Below are positions 20,540 through 28,318 of a DNA stretch of 64,000 nucleotides, one piece after another (position 1 is the stretch's first letter; every line of letters begins with the position of its first letter). The DNA is taken from NCBI GenBank assembly GCA_963820545.1, contig CAWGAJ010000001.1, forward strand, positions 1,612,001 to 1,676,000, in the 5' to 3' direction. The notes beneath the pieces are model-generated. The model ran no database searches. It was given only the letters and a program-made list of their open reading frames with translations, and was not told where the DNA came from. Source of the stretch: CAWGAJ01 sp963820545 (GTDB taxonomy: Bacteria > Planctomycetota > Planctomycetia > Pirellulales > Thermoguttaceae). The translations under genes were made by a program, and so were the position numbers.

Positions 20540-20593
20540 GATGATTTTCAGAGGTATAGATGATCGAAACCCTCTGCAAAACTAGTCATCATC
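20540..20593. promoter_or_regulatory. Two-part dyad in the moaA-moeA divergent region, possible operator
   Basis: GATGAT at 20540-20545 pairs with ATCATC at 20588-20593, TTTT with AAAA, and CAGAGG at 20549-20554 with CCTCTG at 20571-20576. This forms a long nested inverted repeat about 50 bases across. A good -10 box, TATAAT, follows at 20606-20611, only 18 bases before the moeA start. The dyad would therefore lie upstream of or across the -35 region and is better placed as a regulator site than as an mRNA leader. The regulator is unknown; it does not resemble the known ModE site. Confidence 0.45.
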
Positions 20594-20605
20594 GCTGGGG
20601 TTTGG

Positions 20606-20611
20606 TATAAT
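20606..20611 (+). promoter_or_regulatory. Candidate -10 element for moeA
   Basis: A perfect TATAAT lies 18 bases before the moeA ATG. No good -35 hexamer sits 17 bases upstream (TAGTCA), which would fit an activator-dependent promoter next to the dyad. Transcription from here would leave a leader of only about ten bases, consistent with the lack of a Shine-Dalgarno sequence before moeA. Confidence 0.4.
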
Positions 20612-20628
20612 CTGCAAGTAATCTTCAA

Positions 20629-21840
20629 TTGAATGACATGATCATGATCTCTCCACAAGACGCATTTCAAAGTGTTGTAACGTCCTGCTCGCCGCTTCCG
20701 CCCCGAGAGATGCCTTTGGCTGAGGCGGTGGGCTTGCGATTGAGGGAGGACATCAGGACCGATCGCGATTATCCCCCTTTTCCCCGGGCAACGATGGATG
20801 GTTTCGCTGTGCGTCTGGCCGATGCCGGCAAGGACGTGCCGATAGCGGGCGAGCTACAAGCTGGGTTTGAGTGGACCAAATCTTGGCTTGAAGGAACGTG
20901 CCTGGAAATCATGACCGGCGCCGCTTGCCCGCCGGATGTGGAGGCCGTAGTGGCCAAGGAGTACGCGCGGCGCGATGGCGATAAGATTGTCTTGCCCTTG
21001 GAGATAACGCGGGGCATGAATATCGCCCCACAAGGCAGCGAGTGCCGGGCTGGCAAAATAGTTCTTTCCTCCGGCCAAACGCTCACGCCCATGGCTATAG
21101 CTGTTGCGGCGGCAGTGGGGCGAACGCATGTCTGGGCGAATCCGCAGCCCCGTTTGGCCATTATTATCACTGGAGAGGAGTTGGCACACGAAAGTGAAAT
21201 CTTGCCAGGCGCGAAAATCCACGATTCCAACGGCCCCATGCTCGTGGCCATGGCCCGGTCGACAGGCTTACCCACTCCTAAAATTGTTCGCGTTCGCGAT
21301 AAAGAAACGGAAATCTACAGCGTTTTGGAACGCTTTGCCGACTGCGATATTATAGTCCTGTCCGGTGGCGTATCTGCGGGAAATTATGATCTGGTTCCCC
21401 GCGTGGTGCAAGATTGGGGCGGCGAGGCGCTCTTTCATTATGTGCGGCAAAAGCCCGGCAAACCACTGTTTTTCGCGCGGCGGGAAAAGCAACTGATTTT
21501 TGGGCTGCCAGGCAATCCGTTGGGCTGCCACTTTTGTTTCGCACGCTATGTCGCCGCAGCGCTGGATGTGCTGGAGGGGAAAAATCCCTACGCCCGGGAA
21601 TTCAGGGGAACATTAAATGCCCAGGTCCGCGCCAAAACCGAACGCACCCTTTTTATTCCTGCGCAGTGCATATCGAGTGCCGCGGATCCGGGCGTGTGGC
21701 AGGTAACACCTTTGCCTGTGGTCAGCTCGGCCGATATTTTCTCCTGCACTACGGCGAATTGTTACCTCGAAGCGCCGCCGCGCCAGGAACCCTGGCCGGC
21801 GGGAAGTACGTTGCCCTGTCATTGGTTAGTGAATCTTTGA
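20629..21840 (+). CDS. moeA: Molybdopterin molybdotransferase MoeA
   Basis: MoeA inserts molybdate into adenylylated molybdopterin. The 403-residue protein shows the family order. The N-terminal part has PLAEAVGLRLREDI, PPFPRATMDGFAV and IMTGAACPPD. The MogA-like domain follows with LAIIITGEEL, GAKIHDSNGPML and VLSGGVSAGNYD. Then come KPGKPLFFA, LIFGLPGNPLG and a C-terminal beta domain. Normally the loop reads LPGNPVS; here it is LPGNPLGCHFC. Starts at 20629, 20638 and 20644 are all possible; none has a clear ribosome-binding site. It heads the plus-strand molybdenum operon, divergent from moaA and followed by the molybdate transporter. Confidence 0.94.
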   Translation: MNDMIMISPQDAFQSVVTSCSPLPPREMPLAEAVGLRLREDIRTDRDYPPFPRATMDGFAVRLADAGKDVPIAGELQAGFEWTKSWLEGTCLEIMTGAACPPDVEAVVAKEYARRDGDKIVLPLEITRGMNIAPQGSECRAGKIVLSSGQTLTPMAIAVAAAVGRTHVWANPQPRLAIIITGEELAHESEILPGAKIHDSNGPMLVAMARSTGLPTPKIVRVRDKETEIYSVLERFADCDIIVLSGGVSAGNYDLVPRVVQDWGGEALFHYVRQKPGKPLFFARREKQLIFGLPGNPLGCHFCFARYVAAALDVLEGKNPYAREFRGTLNAQVRAKTERTLFIPAQCISSAADPGVWQVTPLPVVSSADIFSCTTANCYLEAPPRQEPWPAGSTLPCHWLVNL

Positions 21841-21916
21841 AGACAAGCGACTTTGCCCTACGTAGAGAATCATTCAGACAAATCATATCCCTAAGTAATA
21901 AGTTCCCTTGCTGTCG

Positions 21917-23094
21917 ATGGCCGAGATCGATGTAAATCCCCTGATTTCGCCAAAAGAAGCGGAAATCGCATTGCCGCGTTTTTACGGCATGCTGCGGATC
22001 GTTCTCATGGAGACCTCCGGCGCCTTGGGTGATCTGGGAATCTTCATTCCGCTGCTGGCCGGCATGGTCTCTCTGTGCGGTCTGCAACTAGGGCCGGCAC
22101 TGGTGGGGGCAGGCCTGGCAAACCTTGCCACGGGATTGATCTTCAAAATCCCCCTGACCGTGCAGCCCATGAAGGCCATCGCCGCGGTAGCCATCAGCGA
22201 ATCGTTAAGCGAAAGCAATATCCTGGCGGCAGGCATCATTGCCGGTACGGTCGTCCTGCTCCTGAGCTGGTCGGGAGCGATCCAGCGCCTCAATCGTTAC
22301 ATTCCTCTGGGCGTCGTTCGCGGTCTGCAGTTGGCATTAGGTCTTAAACTCATCAGCAGCGGAGCACAAATGATGGGCGCCTCGTGGGCCGCGTTCGATC
22401 TCGCTCTAGCTGCTTTGGCAGCCCTCTGTGTGCTGTTGGGGTGGCGGCTGAAATATTTCCCTTCTGCACTCGTGGTGTTTCTCGGCGGGATGAGCGCGCT
22501 AGTTTTTACTAATCCGGATCTTTTCCGCACTATGCGCTTGGGCATGGACTGGCATCTTCCGGATCTGTTGCGATGGGATGCCTGGAGTACGGGCCTTATG
22601 GCGGCAGCCTTGCCGCAAATTCCACTCACCTTGCTCAATTCGGTGTTCGCGGTTTGCGTGCTTTCAGCCGATCTTTTCCCTTGCCGGCCCGCCGCTGCAG
22701 GACGCGTGGCGCTTTCCGTGGGTTTAATGAATGTACTGCTTTGCCCTTGGGCGCTATGCCCATGTGTCACGGGGCGGGCGGATTAGCCGCCCAGTATCGG
22801 TTCGGCGCTCGGAGCGGCGTTTGCAACCTGATCCTCGGAAGTGTCTTAATTTGCCTGGGGCTGCTGTTGGGCAACTCGTTGTTAGGGGCCTTGCAACATT
22901 ATCCCCGGGGTATTTTGGGCGTGCTGCTGATCACCAGCGGCGGCGAATTGGTATACGTTTGCCGGGACCGGTTTTGCCGGCGTGCCTGGATCCTGCCCGC
23001 CTTCACCACCGCGGCATGTTTGATATTTCCTTTGTGGATCGGTTTTTTACTGGGCTGGGGGGTTGCCTTATGCAATAAAGGCGAGATAAGTTAA
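21917..23094 (+). CDS. MOT1-type molybdate transporter, frame broken near 22745
   Basis: The hallmark motifs of the MOT1 (SulP-related) molybdate transporters are present: GALGDLGIFIPLLAGM near the N-terminus and TVQPMKAIAAVAISES. In the continuation frame there is PLGAMPMCHGAGG, then LAAQYRFGARSG. About ten hydrophobic segments can be counted. The first frame stops at 22786 after NVLLCPWALC, while the family motif continues in the next frame and ends at 23094, so a single-base indel lies near 22740-22750. Length would be about 392 codons, normal for the family. I chose the ATG at 21917 (MAEIDVNPL). It follows moeA and precedes the first molybdenum hydroxylase, which supports molybdate as substrate. 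It should be an inner-membrane importer. Confidence 0.85.
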
Positions 23095-23124
23095 ATATTT
23101 TCTGATGCAGAAAGTTTGATTTGA

Positions 23125-23192
23125 AGTAGGGTGCGTGCTTGCACGTACGTTAAATCTCGTTGAAAGACGTCTGCGTGGGTGCCAGCACCCAC
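23125..23192. repeat. Two REP-like palindromes after the MOT1 gene
   Basis: GCGTGGGTGC and GCACCCACGC form a perfect 10-bp stem with a 2-base loop at 23171-23192. Upstream, around 23129-23149, a second imperfect palindrome reads GTGCGTGCTTGCACGTAC. Neither is followed by a U-run, so I class them as dispersed palindromes, not simple terminators. They separate the transporter from the first hydroxylase. Confidence 0.6.
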
Positions 23193-23248
23193 GCTACAAA
23201 GAATTTCCGCAACAGAAACCAAAATAATAAAAAATGCGAGACACTCTC

Positions 23249-23716
23249 ATGGAAAAGACTTTCACTTTCATCGTCAACGGCGAGTCGAAGACAGTGACTA
23301 CCGATCCGGAAAGGCCCTTGCTTGAAGTGCTCCGCGAGGACCTGCAACTGACCGGACCCAAATATAGCTGCGGCGAAGGGCAATGCGGCGCGTGCACCGT
23401 GCTGTTGGACGGCAAAGCCGCGTTCTCCTGCATCATGACCGTGGAAGATGCGGACAAAAAGACAATTCAGACGATCGAGGGCCTGTCTAAACGCGACAAA
23501 CTTCATCCCGTGCAGGAGGCGTTTCTCGCTGAGGGCGCATTTCAGTGCGGTTATTGCACGCCGGGCATGATCGTAGCCGCGGTGGATTTACTCAACGAAA
23601 GGCCGAATCCGACCGACGCCGAAATCCTTTCGGGCATGGGTAAACATCTGTGCCGCTGCTGCGGCTTTCCGAAAATCCAGAAAGCGATTAAACGGGCAGC
23701 GCAAGCCGTGAGGTAA
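23249..23716 (+). CDS. Molybdenum hydroxylase small subunit, 2x[2Fe-2S] (IorA / XdhC-small type), copy 1
   Basis: The start at 23249 (MEKTFTFIVNGES) gives 155 residues, normal for this subunit. The plant-type ferredoxin domain has CGEGQCGACTVLLDGK and a fourth cysteine in AFSC. The C-terminal helical domain has CGYCTPGM and CRCCGF for the second cluster; most relatives read CRCGTY, so here a cysteine replaces the glycine. The subunit passes electrons from the molybdenum centre. The large subunit follows five bases later. The small FAD subunit typical of xanthine dehydrogenase is absent, which points to the isoquinoline oxidoreductase (IorAB) or aldehyde dehydrogenase sub-family; the substrate is unknown. 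Confidence 0.9.
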   Translation: MEKTFTFIVNGESKTVTTDPERPLLEVLREDLQLTGPKYSCGEGQCGACTVLLDGKAAFSCIMTVEDADKKTIQTIEGLSKRDKLHPVQEAFLAEGAFQCGYCTPGMIVAAVDLLNERPNPTDAEILSGMGKHLCRCCGFPKIQKAIKRAAQAVR

Positions 23717-23721
23717 CAACC

Positions 23722-25872
23722 ATGAGCACAAACCAGGAATCCAACGAATATTTAGAAACACAGTACCAAGAACCAATCGAACAGGTGGGCTACGACTTCG
23801 GCCTCAGCCGACGCGACTTTGTGAAGGTGCTTGGCGCGGGCTTGCTTATCACCGTCAGCGCAGGCACCGCTTTAGGACAACGCAGGGGTGGTCGCGACAG
23901 CGGCCGCTCAATAAACATCTCCGCGCGAATTCACATTGCCAACGATGGCAAAATCACCGTCATGACCGGCAAAGTGGATGGAGGACAAGTGCCTGCGCGG
24001 AACTGACCCAGGCCGCCGCCGAGGAATTGCACGTACCCGTGAGCCAGGTGGAAATGGTGATGGGTGATACGAGTCTCGTGCCGGACGACGGCATTACCGC
24101 GGGCAGCATGACGACGCCCTTAACCGTGCCGCCTGTACGTCGGGGCGCTGCCGCTGCCCGACAGGTCCTCGTCCAAATTGCCGCTGAGCGTTGGAACGTG
24201 GACGCCGCCGATCTGGAAGTGCGCGACGGTAAGATCATCCACGCCGCCAGCGCACGCACGCTGAGCTACGCGGACCTGACACAAAGCGATGAACATGCAA
24301 AAGCCTTCGGGCAGACAGTGCCAAGTGACATCGCGGTGACGCCCGTCAAGGAGTGGAAAGTCCTGGGCGTTTCGCTTCCGCGTCCGCATAGCCGCGACAT
24401 CGTAACCGGCGCGCATAAGTATCCTTCCGACCTTATGCGGCCCGGCATGCTTTACGGCAAAATCCTCCGTCCGGAGTCTTACGGCGCAAAGCTCGTGTCG
24501 GTCGACCTGGAACGAACGAAAGCAATGAAAGACGTTGTGGTAGTGCAGGACGGCCAATTCGTTGGCGTGGCCGCGCCTACGACACATCAGGCCCGGAAGG
24601 CACTGGAAGCCATCGCCGCGACCGCCAAGTGGGAGCCTGCCGCTCAATCGTCAAGCAAGGAAGTATTCGACTATTTGCAAAAGCACGTGCAGGGTGAGGT
24701 ACCGAAAAGTCCCTTTGCCGAAGAACTCGCCAAGGCAAAACAGGTTCTTAAGCAGACTTTTCATGTCGCGTACGTGCAGCATGCGCCGCTGGAAACTCGT
24801 ACCGCGCTGGCCGAATGGAACGACGACAAGCTGACGGTATGGACCGGATCGCAGAATCCATTTGGCTACCGTGGGGAACTGGCGTGCGCCTTCCACCTGC
24901 CTGAGGAGAGCGTGCGCGTGATTGTGCCCGATTTTGGCGGCGGCTTTGGCGGAAAACACAGCGGCGAGGCCGCCGTGGAGGCGGCGCGCCTGGCCCGCGC
25001 TGCCGGGAAGCCAGTGTCGCTAAAATGGACGCGCGAGGAGGAATTCACCTGGGCGTATTTCCGTCCGGCGGCGGTCATTCAAATCGAAGCCAGCCTCGAC
25101 GCGAACGGCCTGCTGACCTCGTGGCATTATATAAATATCAACTCGGGTCCTGCGGCGATTAATACGCCTTACCGAGTAGGTAGCAAGCCCGATTGCCGTT
25201 TCGTGCCTTCCAATACGCCGCTGCGTCAAGCTTCCTATCGTGCCCTGGCCGCGACGGCCAACAACTTCGCCAGAGAATGCTTTATGGATGAACTCGCCGC
25301 CGCCGCAGGCATCGGTCCGCTGGAATTCCGTCTTGCACATTTGGACAACCCGCGTCTGCGCAGTGCTCGAAGAGGCTGTCAAGCGGTTCAACTGGAGTGA
25401 GAGGGTGAAGCAGAAACAACCCGACGTCGGCGTGGGCCTGGCATGCGGAACCGAGAAAGGCTCTTACGTGGCGGCCTGTGCCGAAATCGTGGTGGACCGG
25501 GTGCAAAACCGCATCGCTGTGCGCCGCGTGTGCGAGGTGTTCGAATGCGGCGCGATCCTGAATCCCGATAACCTCACCGCCCAGGTGCAGGGCTGCATCG
25601 TCATGGGAATGGGTCCGGCCTTGCGCGAAGAAATGCGCTTTGAAAACGGCAAAATACAGAATCCCAATTTCAAGCATTACCTCGTGCCTCGTTTCAGCGA
25701 CATGCCGGAACTCGACATCTACCTGCTGGACCGGCCCGACCTGGCCAGCGCCGGCGGGGGCGAGACGCCTATCATCGCCATTGCCCCGGCGATTGCCAAC
25801 GCGGTCTTCCCTGCCACCGGCAATCGCATCCGCCAAATGCCCATAAGGTTGTCGGGAAATACGCAAGCTTGA
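23722..25872 (+). CDS. Molybdenum hydroxylase large subunit (IorB type) with Tat signal, copy 1, two frame breaks
   Basis: The N-terminus carries a twin-arginine signal, SRRDFVKVLGAG, followed by a hydrophobic stretch ending TALGQ, so the enzyme is exported folded. The first frame ends at 24006 with GQVPARN. Adding one G near 23989 gives GQGACAELTQ, the expected cofactor-contact segment, and joins the next frame. A second break near 25362 (LRSARRG versus AVLEEAVKRFNW) joins the last frame to 25872. Molybdopterin motifs GGGFGGKH and the catalytic-glutamate loop AGGGETP are visible. The full length is about 717 codons, matching the intact copy at 28315-30474. It pairs with the iron-sulfur subunit just upstream. 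Whether it is broken in the cell or only in this sequence is open. Confidence 0.85.
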
Positions 25873-25892
25873 TCTCGATCATAAAAATCGCC

Positions 25893-26972
25893 ATGAATAC
25901 TCGTCAACTGCCCAAGGACATTCATCAAGCTATAGTGAAGCAGTGTGATCGCAATAGCGATTTCGCGGTGGCATCGGTCTTAAAAGCTGAGGGCTCCACG
26001 CCCTGTAAAGCGGGCGGGAAAGTGATTATCAATGCCGGCGGCGCGATCCAGGGCACAATCGGCGGCGGTGCGGTTGAAGCCCAGGCTCAGTGCTTGGCCA
26101 TCGAGGCCCTCAAGATCCGGCGTCCACTGGTGTTCGACTTCAACCTGGCGGGTGATGCCGTCGAATGTATGGATCCCATTTGTGGCGGAATGATGCGCGT
26201 GCTCATCGATCCGAACGCAGTCAGGCATCGCGCAGCCTATCAAGCCGCGTCAGAGGCTCGAGTGTGCCGGGAGCGAGGCGTGTTGCTGACCACAATCCGC
26301 GGAGGGAAAGAGCCTGATGTCGAGGTCCAGTTTTTGGCCGAACAGAAGATTCCCTCCGAATTCGGCTTTCCTAATGCCCAGAACATTCGCTCAGCTTTGG
26401 GACGGGAGGAAACCGAGTTTTTTGTTAGAGAATCACCCCCAGAAGGACAACGTCTCGAAGTCCTGGTAGAGCCACTCATTCCCCATCCGCTGCTGCTGAT
26501 CGTCGGCGGCGGCCACATTGGCCAGGCCTTGGCCGTACAAGCCGATCTCGTTGGATTCGAGATTCTGGTGATCGACGATCGGATAGAATTCACGGCCGCT
26601 GAATTATTTCCCGATGGCGTGACTACGTGCTGTGGCCGGATTGACGCGGAGATTGATCGCTTGGCTATCGGCGGCGACACCTATATTGTCATTGTCACCC
26701 GTGGCCACCGGCACGACGCCACGGTGCTGGCTGCCTGTCTACACAAGCCGGCGGCCTACATTGGCATGATCGGAAGCCGTCGCAAGGTGAGTCTTATGTG
26801 CAAGGAGTTTATCGAGTCGGGCCGGGCAACGGCGGCCGAGTTCGAGCGAGTTTATGCGCCCGTCGGACTGGACATCGGTGCGGTGACCGTGCCCGAAATC
26901 GCGACTAGCATTACAGCCCAATTGATCGCAGTGCGCCGTAAAGGCGCCGCACCAAGAATTCCCAGCAAGTGA
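25893..26972 (+). CDS. xdhC: XdhC/CoxI-family molybdenum cofactor maturation protein
   Basis: XdhC proteins bind molybdenum cofactor, promote its sulfuration and hand it to a hydroxylase. The 359-residue protein starts at 25893 (MNTRQLPKDI). Its N-terminal XdhC domain shows VLKAEGSTPCKAGGKVII, GTIGGGAVEAQA and CGGMMRVLIDP. The C-terminal Rossmann domain shows LLIVGGGHIGQALA, VIVTRGHRHD, YIGMIGSRRK, VYAPVGLDIGA and PEIATSITAQLI. It lies between the large subunit of hydroxylase 1 and mocA, as expected for a chaperone of these enzymes. The frame is intact and follows the upstream stop closely, so the genes are one operon. Confidence 0.95.
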   Translation: MNTRQLPKDIHQAIVKQCDRNSDFAVASVLKAEGSTPCKAGGKVIINAGGAIQGTIGGGAVEAQAQCLAIEALKIRRPLVFDFNLAGDAVECMDPICGGMMRVLIDPNAVRHRAAYQAASEARVCRERGVLLTTIRGGKEPDVEVQFLAEQKIPSEFGFPNAQNIRSALGREETEFFVRESPPEGQRLEVLVEPLIPHPLLLIVGGGHIGQALAVQADLVGFEILVIDDRIEFTAAELFPDGVTTCCGRIDAEIDRLAIGGDTYIVIVTRGHRHDATVLAACLHKPAAYIGMIGSRRKVSLMCKEFIESGRATAAEFERVYAPVGLDIGAVTVPEIATSITAQLIAVRRKGAAPRIPSK

Positions 26973-26973
26973 G

Positions 26974-27611
26974 ATGCCCATGATTTATGCCATGGTACTG
27001 GCAGCCGGCCGATCGCGTCGTATGGCGCACAAAAACTTCTCCTGCCCCTGGGCGACCGGCCTGTGATCGTTCACATCATAGACGAGGTGCTTCGCAGCCC
27101 GGTGGATCGGATTTTCGTGGTCGTCGGTCCCGACGGCAACGGCATCACCACAGCGCTTGCCGGCCGGTACGTCGACTTCGTGATCAATCCCGATGCAGAT
27201 GGCGACATGCTCAGTTCGGTGCGCTGCGGTCTTTGCGCAATGGGGGAAGATTGTGCCGCCGTACTGGTGGTATTAGGCGATCAACCGGGAATTACGGCGG
27301 ATGTTGTTGCCATACTGGTCCAGGCTTTCAAGGCCTCCAGCCACGGAATCGTAGTACCAACTTATAACGGCCGGCGGGGTCACCCGCTCCTTTTCGCCAT
27401 GCACTACCGCGAGGAGATTCTAAGTTGTTATCGGGATGTCGGTCTGCGCGGACTGCTTTATGCGCATCCCGAGGACGTTTTCGAGGTCGAAGCGTCTGCC
27501 CCCGGCGTCATTGAGGATATGGATGTGCCTGAAGATTATGAACAAACAGTGACCAAGTTCAGGAACAAGCTTGAAAGCGGCGGACGCGATAAAAAGAAAT
27601 TGAACATTTGA
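26974..27611 (+). CDS. mocA: Molybdenum cofactor cytidylyltransferase MocA, one frame break near 27021
   Basis: MocA transfers CMP to molybdenum cofactor, making the dinucleotide form used by hydroxylases of the IorAB type. The first residues, MVLAAGRSRRM, are the nucleotide-binding start of MobA/MocA proteins. The frame then fails (AHKNFSCPW). Adding one G at about 27021 restores RRMGAQKLLLPLGDRPVI, the expected continuation, and joins the long frame with VVVGPDG, CAAVLVVLGDQPGI and RRGHPLLF. Total length is about 212 codons, typical. It follows xdhC by one base and precedes the second hydroxylase, separated by a promoter-like sequence. Confidence 0.88.
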
Positions 27612-27663
27612 ATAACAGTTAGATGGGAAATGTCGTGCCGAGATGAAGGATCTATGAATTGTT

Positions 27664-27692
27664 TTGACACCACCCCCATTGTCCTGTAGCAT
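27664..27692 (+). promoter_or_regulatory. Sigma-70-like promoter before the second hydroxylase operon
   Basis: TTGACA at 27664-27669 and TAGCAT at 27687-27692 are separated by 17 bases, the ideal spacing. The start of the iron-sulfur subunit is about 140 bases downstream at 27836, preceded by AAGGGAG at ribosome-binding distance. This suggests that hydroxylase 2 has its own transcription start. Confidence 0.5.
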
Positions 27693-27835
27693 GGAGTGAT
27701 GATAGATTTATTGTGTACCCCGCCCGTTGCGAATGCAGCGGCCATTTGAAACAAAGCAGCGGCACTCAGTGAAGCTGTTTGCCAGTCTGGGAATACTCGG
27801 CTGAATTACTACATCTGCCAGTAAGGGAGACACCG

Positions 27836-28318
27836 ATGGAACAAGCCATTCAGTTCACGCTCAATGACAAGCCCATCCGCGTCACCGCGGACGGTGACCG
27901 CAAGCTCCTCTGGATTTTGCGCTCCGACCTTGGGCTAACCGGCTCCAAGTGCGGATGTGGACAAGGCCATTGCGGCGCATGCACGGTTCTTGTCGACGAC
28001 GAGCCCATGCGGTCCTGCTTGATCCCGTTGAAGGATGTTCAGGGCATGGAGGTGGTCACGATCGAGGGACTGGACCAGAATGGGACACTGCACCCGGTGC
28101 AGAAGGCGTTCATGGAACATGACGCCCTGCAGTGCGGCTTCTGCACGCCGGGCATGATTGTTCAGGCGGTCGCCCTGCTGCGCAAGAACCCCAATCCGAA
28201 CCGTGAAGAGATTCTCGAGTTCATGGAGCACAACTTGTGCCGCTGCGGGGCTTATACGAGAATCGTCTCGGCCATCGAGTCGGCGGCCCGTAGTTTCAGT
28301 GGAGGAGAAACGCCATGA
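27836..28318 (+). CDS. Molybdenum hydroxylase small subunit, 2x[2Fe-2S], copy 2
   Basis: The start at 27836 (MEQAIQFTLNDKPI) has AAGGGAG upstream; the longer frame from 27779 is not supported. The protein is about 160 residues. First cluster: CGCGQGHCGACTVLVDD with a later cysteine in RSC. Second cluster: CGFCTPGMI and CRCGAYTRI, the canonical form, unlike copy 1. Its stop overlaps the start of the large subunit by four bases (ATGA), so the two are translationally coupled. Same family and role as the copy at 23249, with clear sequence divergence, so this is an old paralogue or a separately acquired enzyme. Confidence 0.93.
   Translation: MEQAIQFTLNDKPIRVTADGDRKLLWILRSDLGLTGSKCGCGQGHCGACTVLVDDEPMRSCLIPLKDVQGMEVVTIEGLDQNGTLHPVQKAFMEHDALQCGFCTPGMIVQAVALLRKNPNPNREEILEFMEHNLCRCGAYTRIVSAIESAARSFSGGETP

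Noticed and set aside
20400..20628. Possible molybdenum-cofactor riboswitch before moeA
   Set aside because: The hairpin lies upstream of a good -10 box that is only 18 bases from the start codon, so it would not be in the mRNA. The known multi-stem consensus was not recognised.
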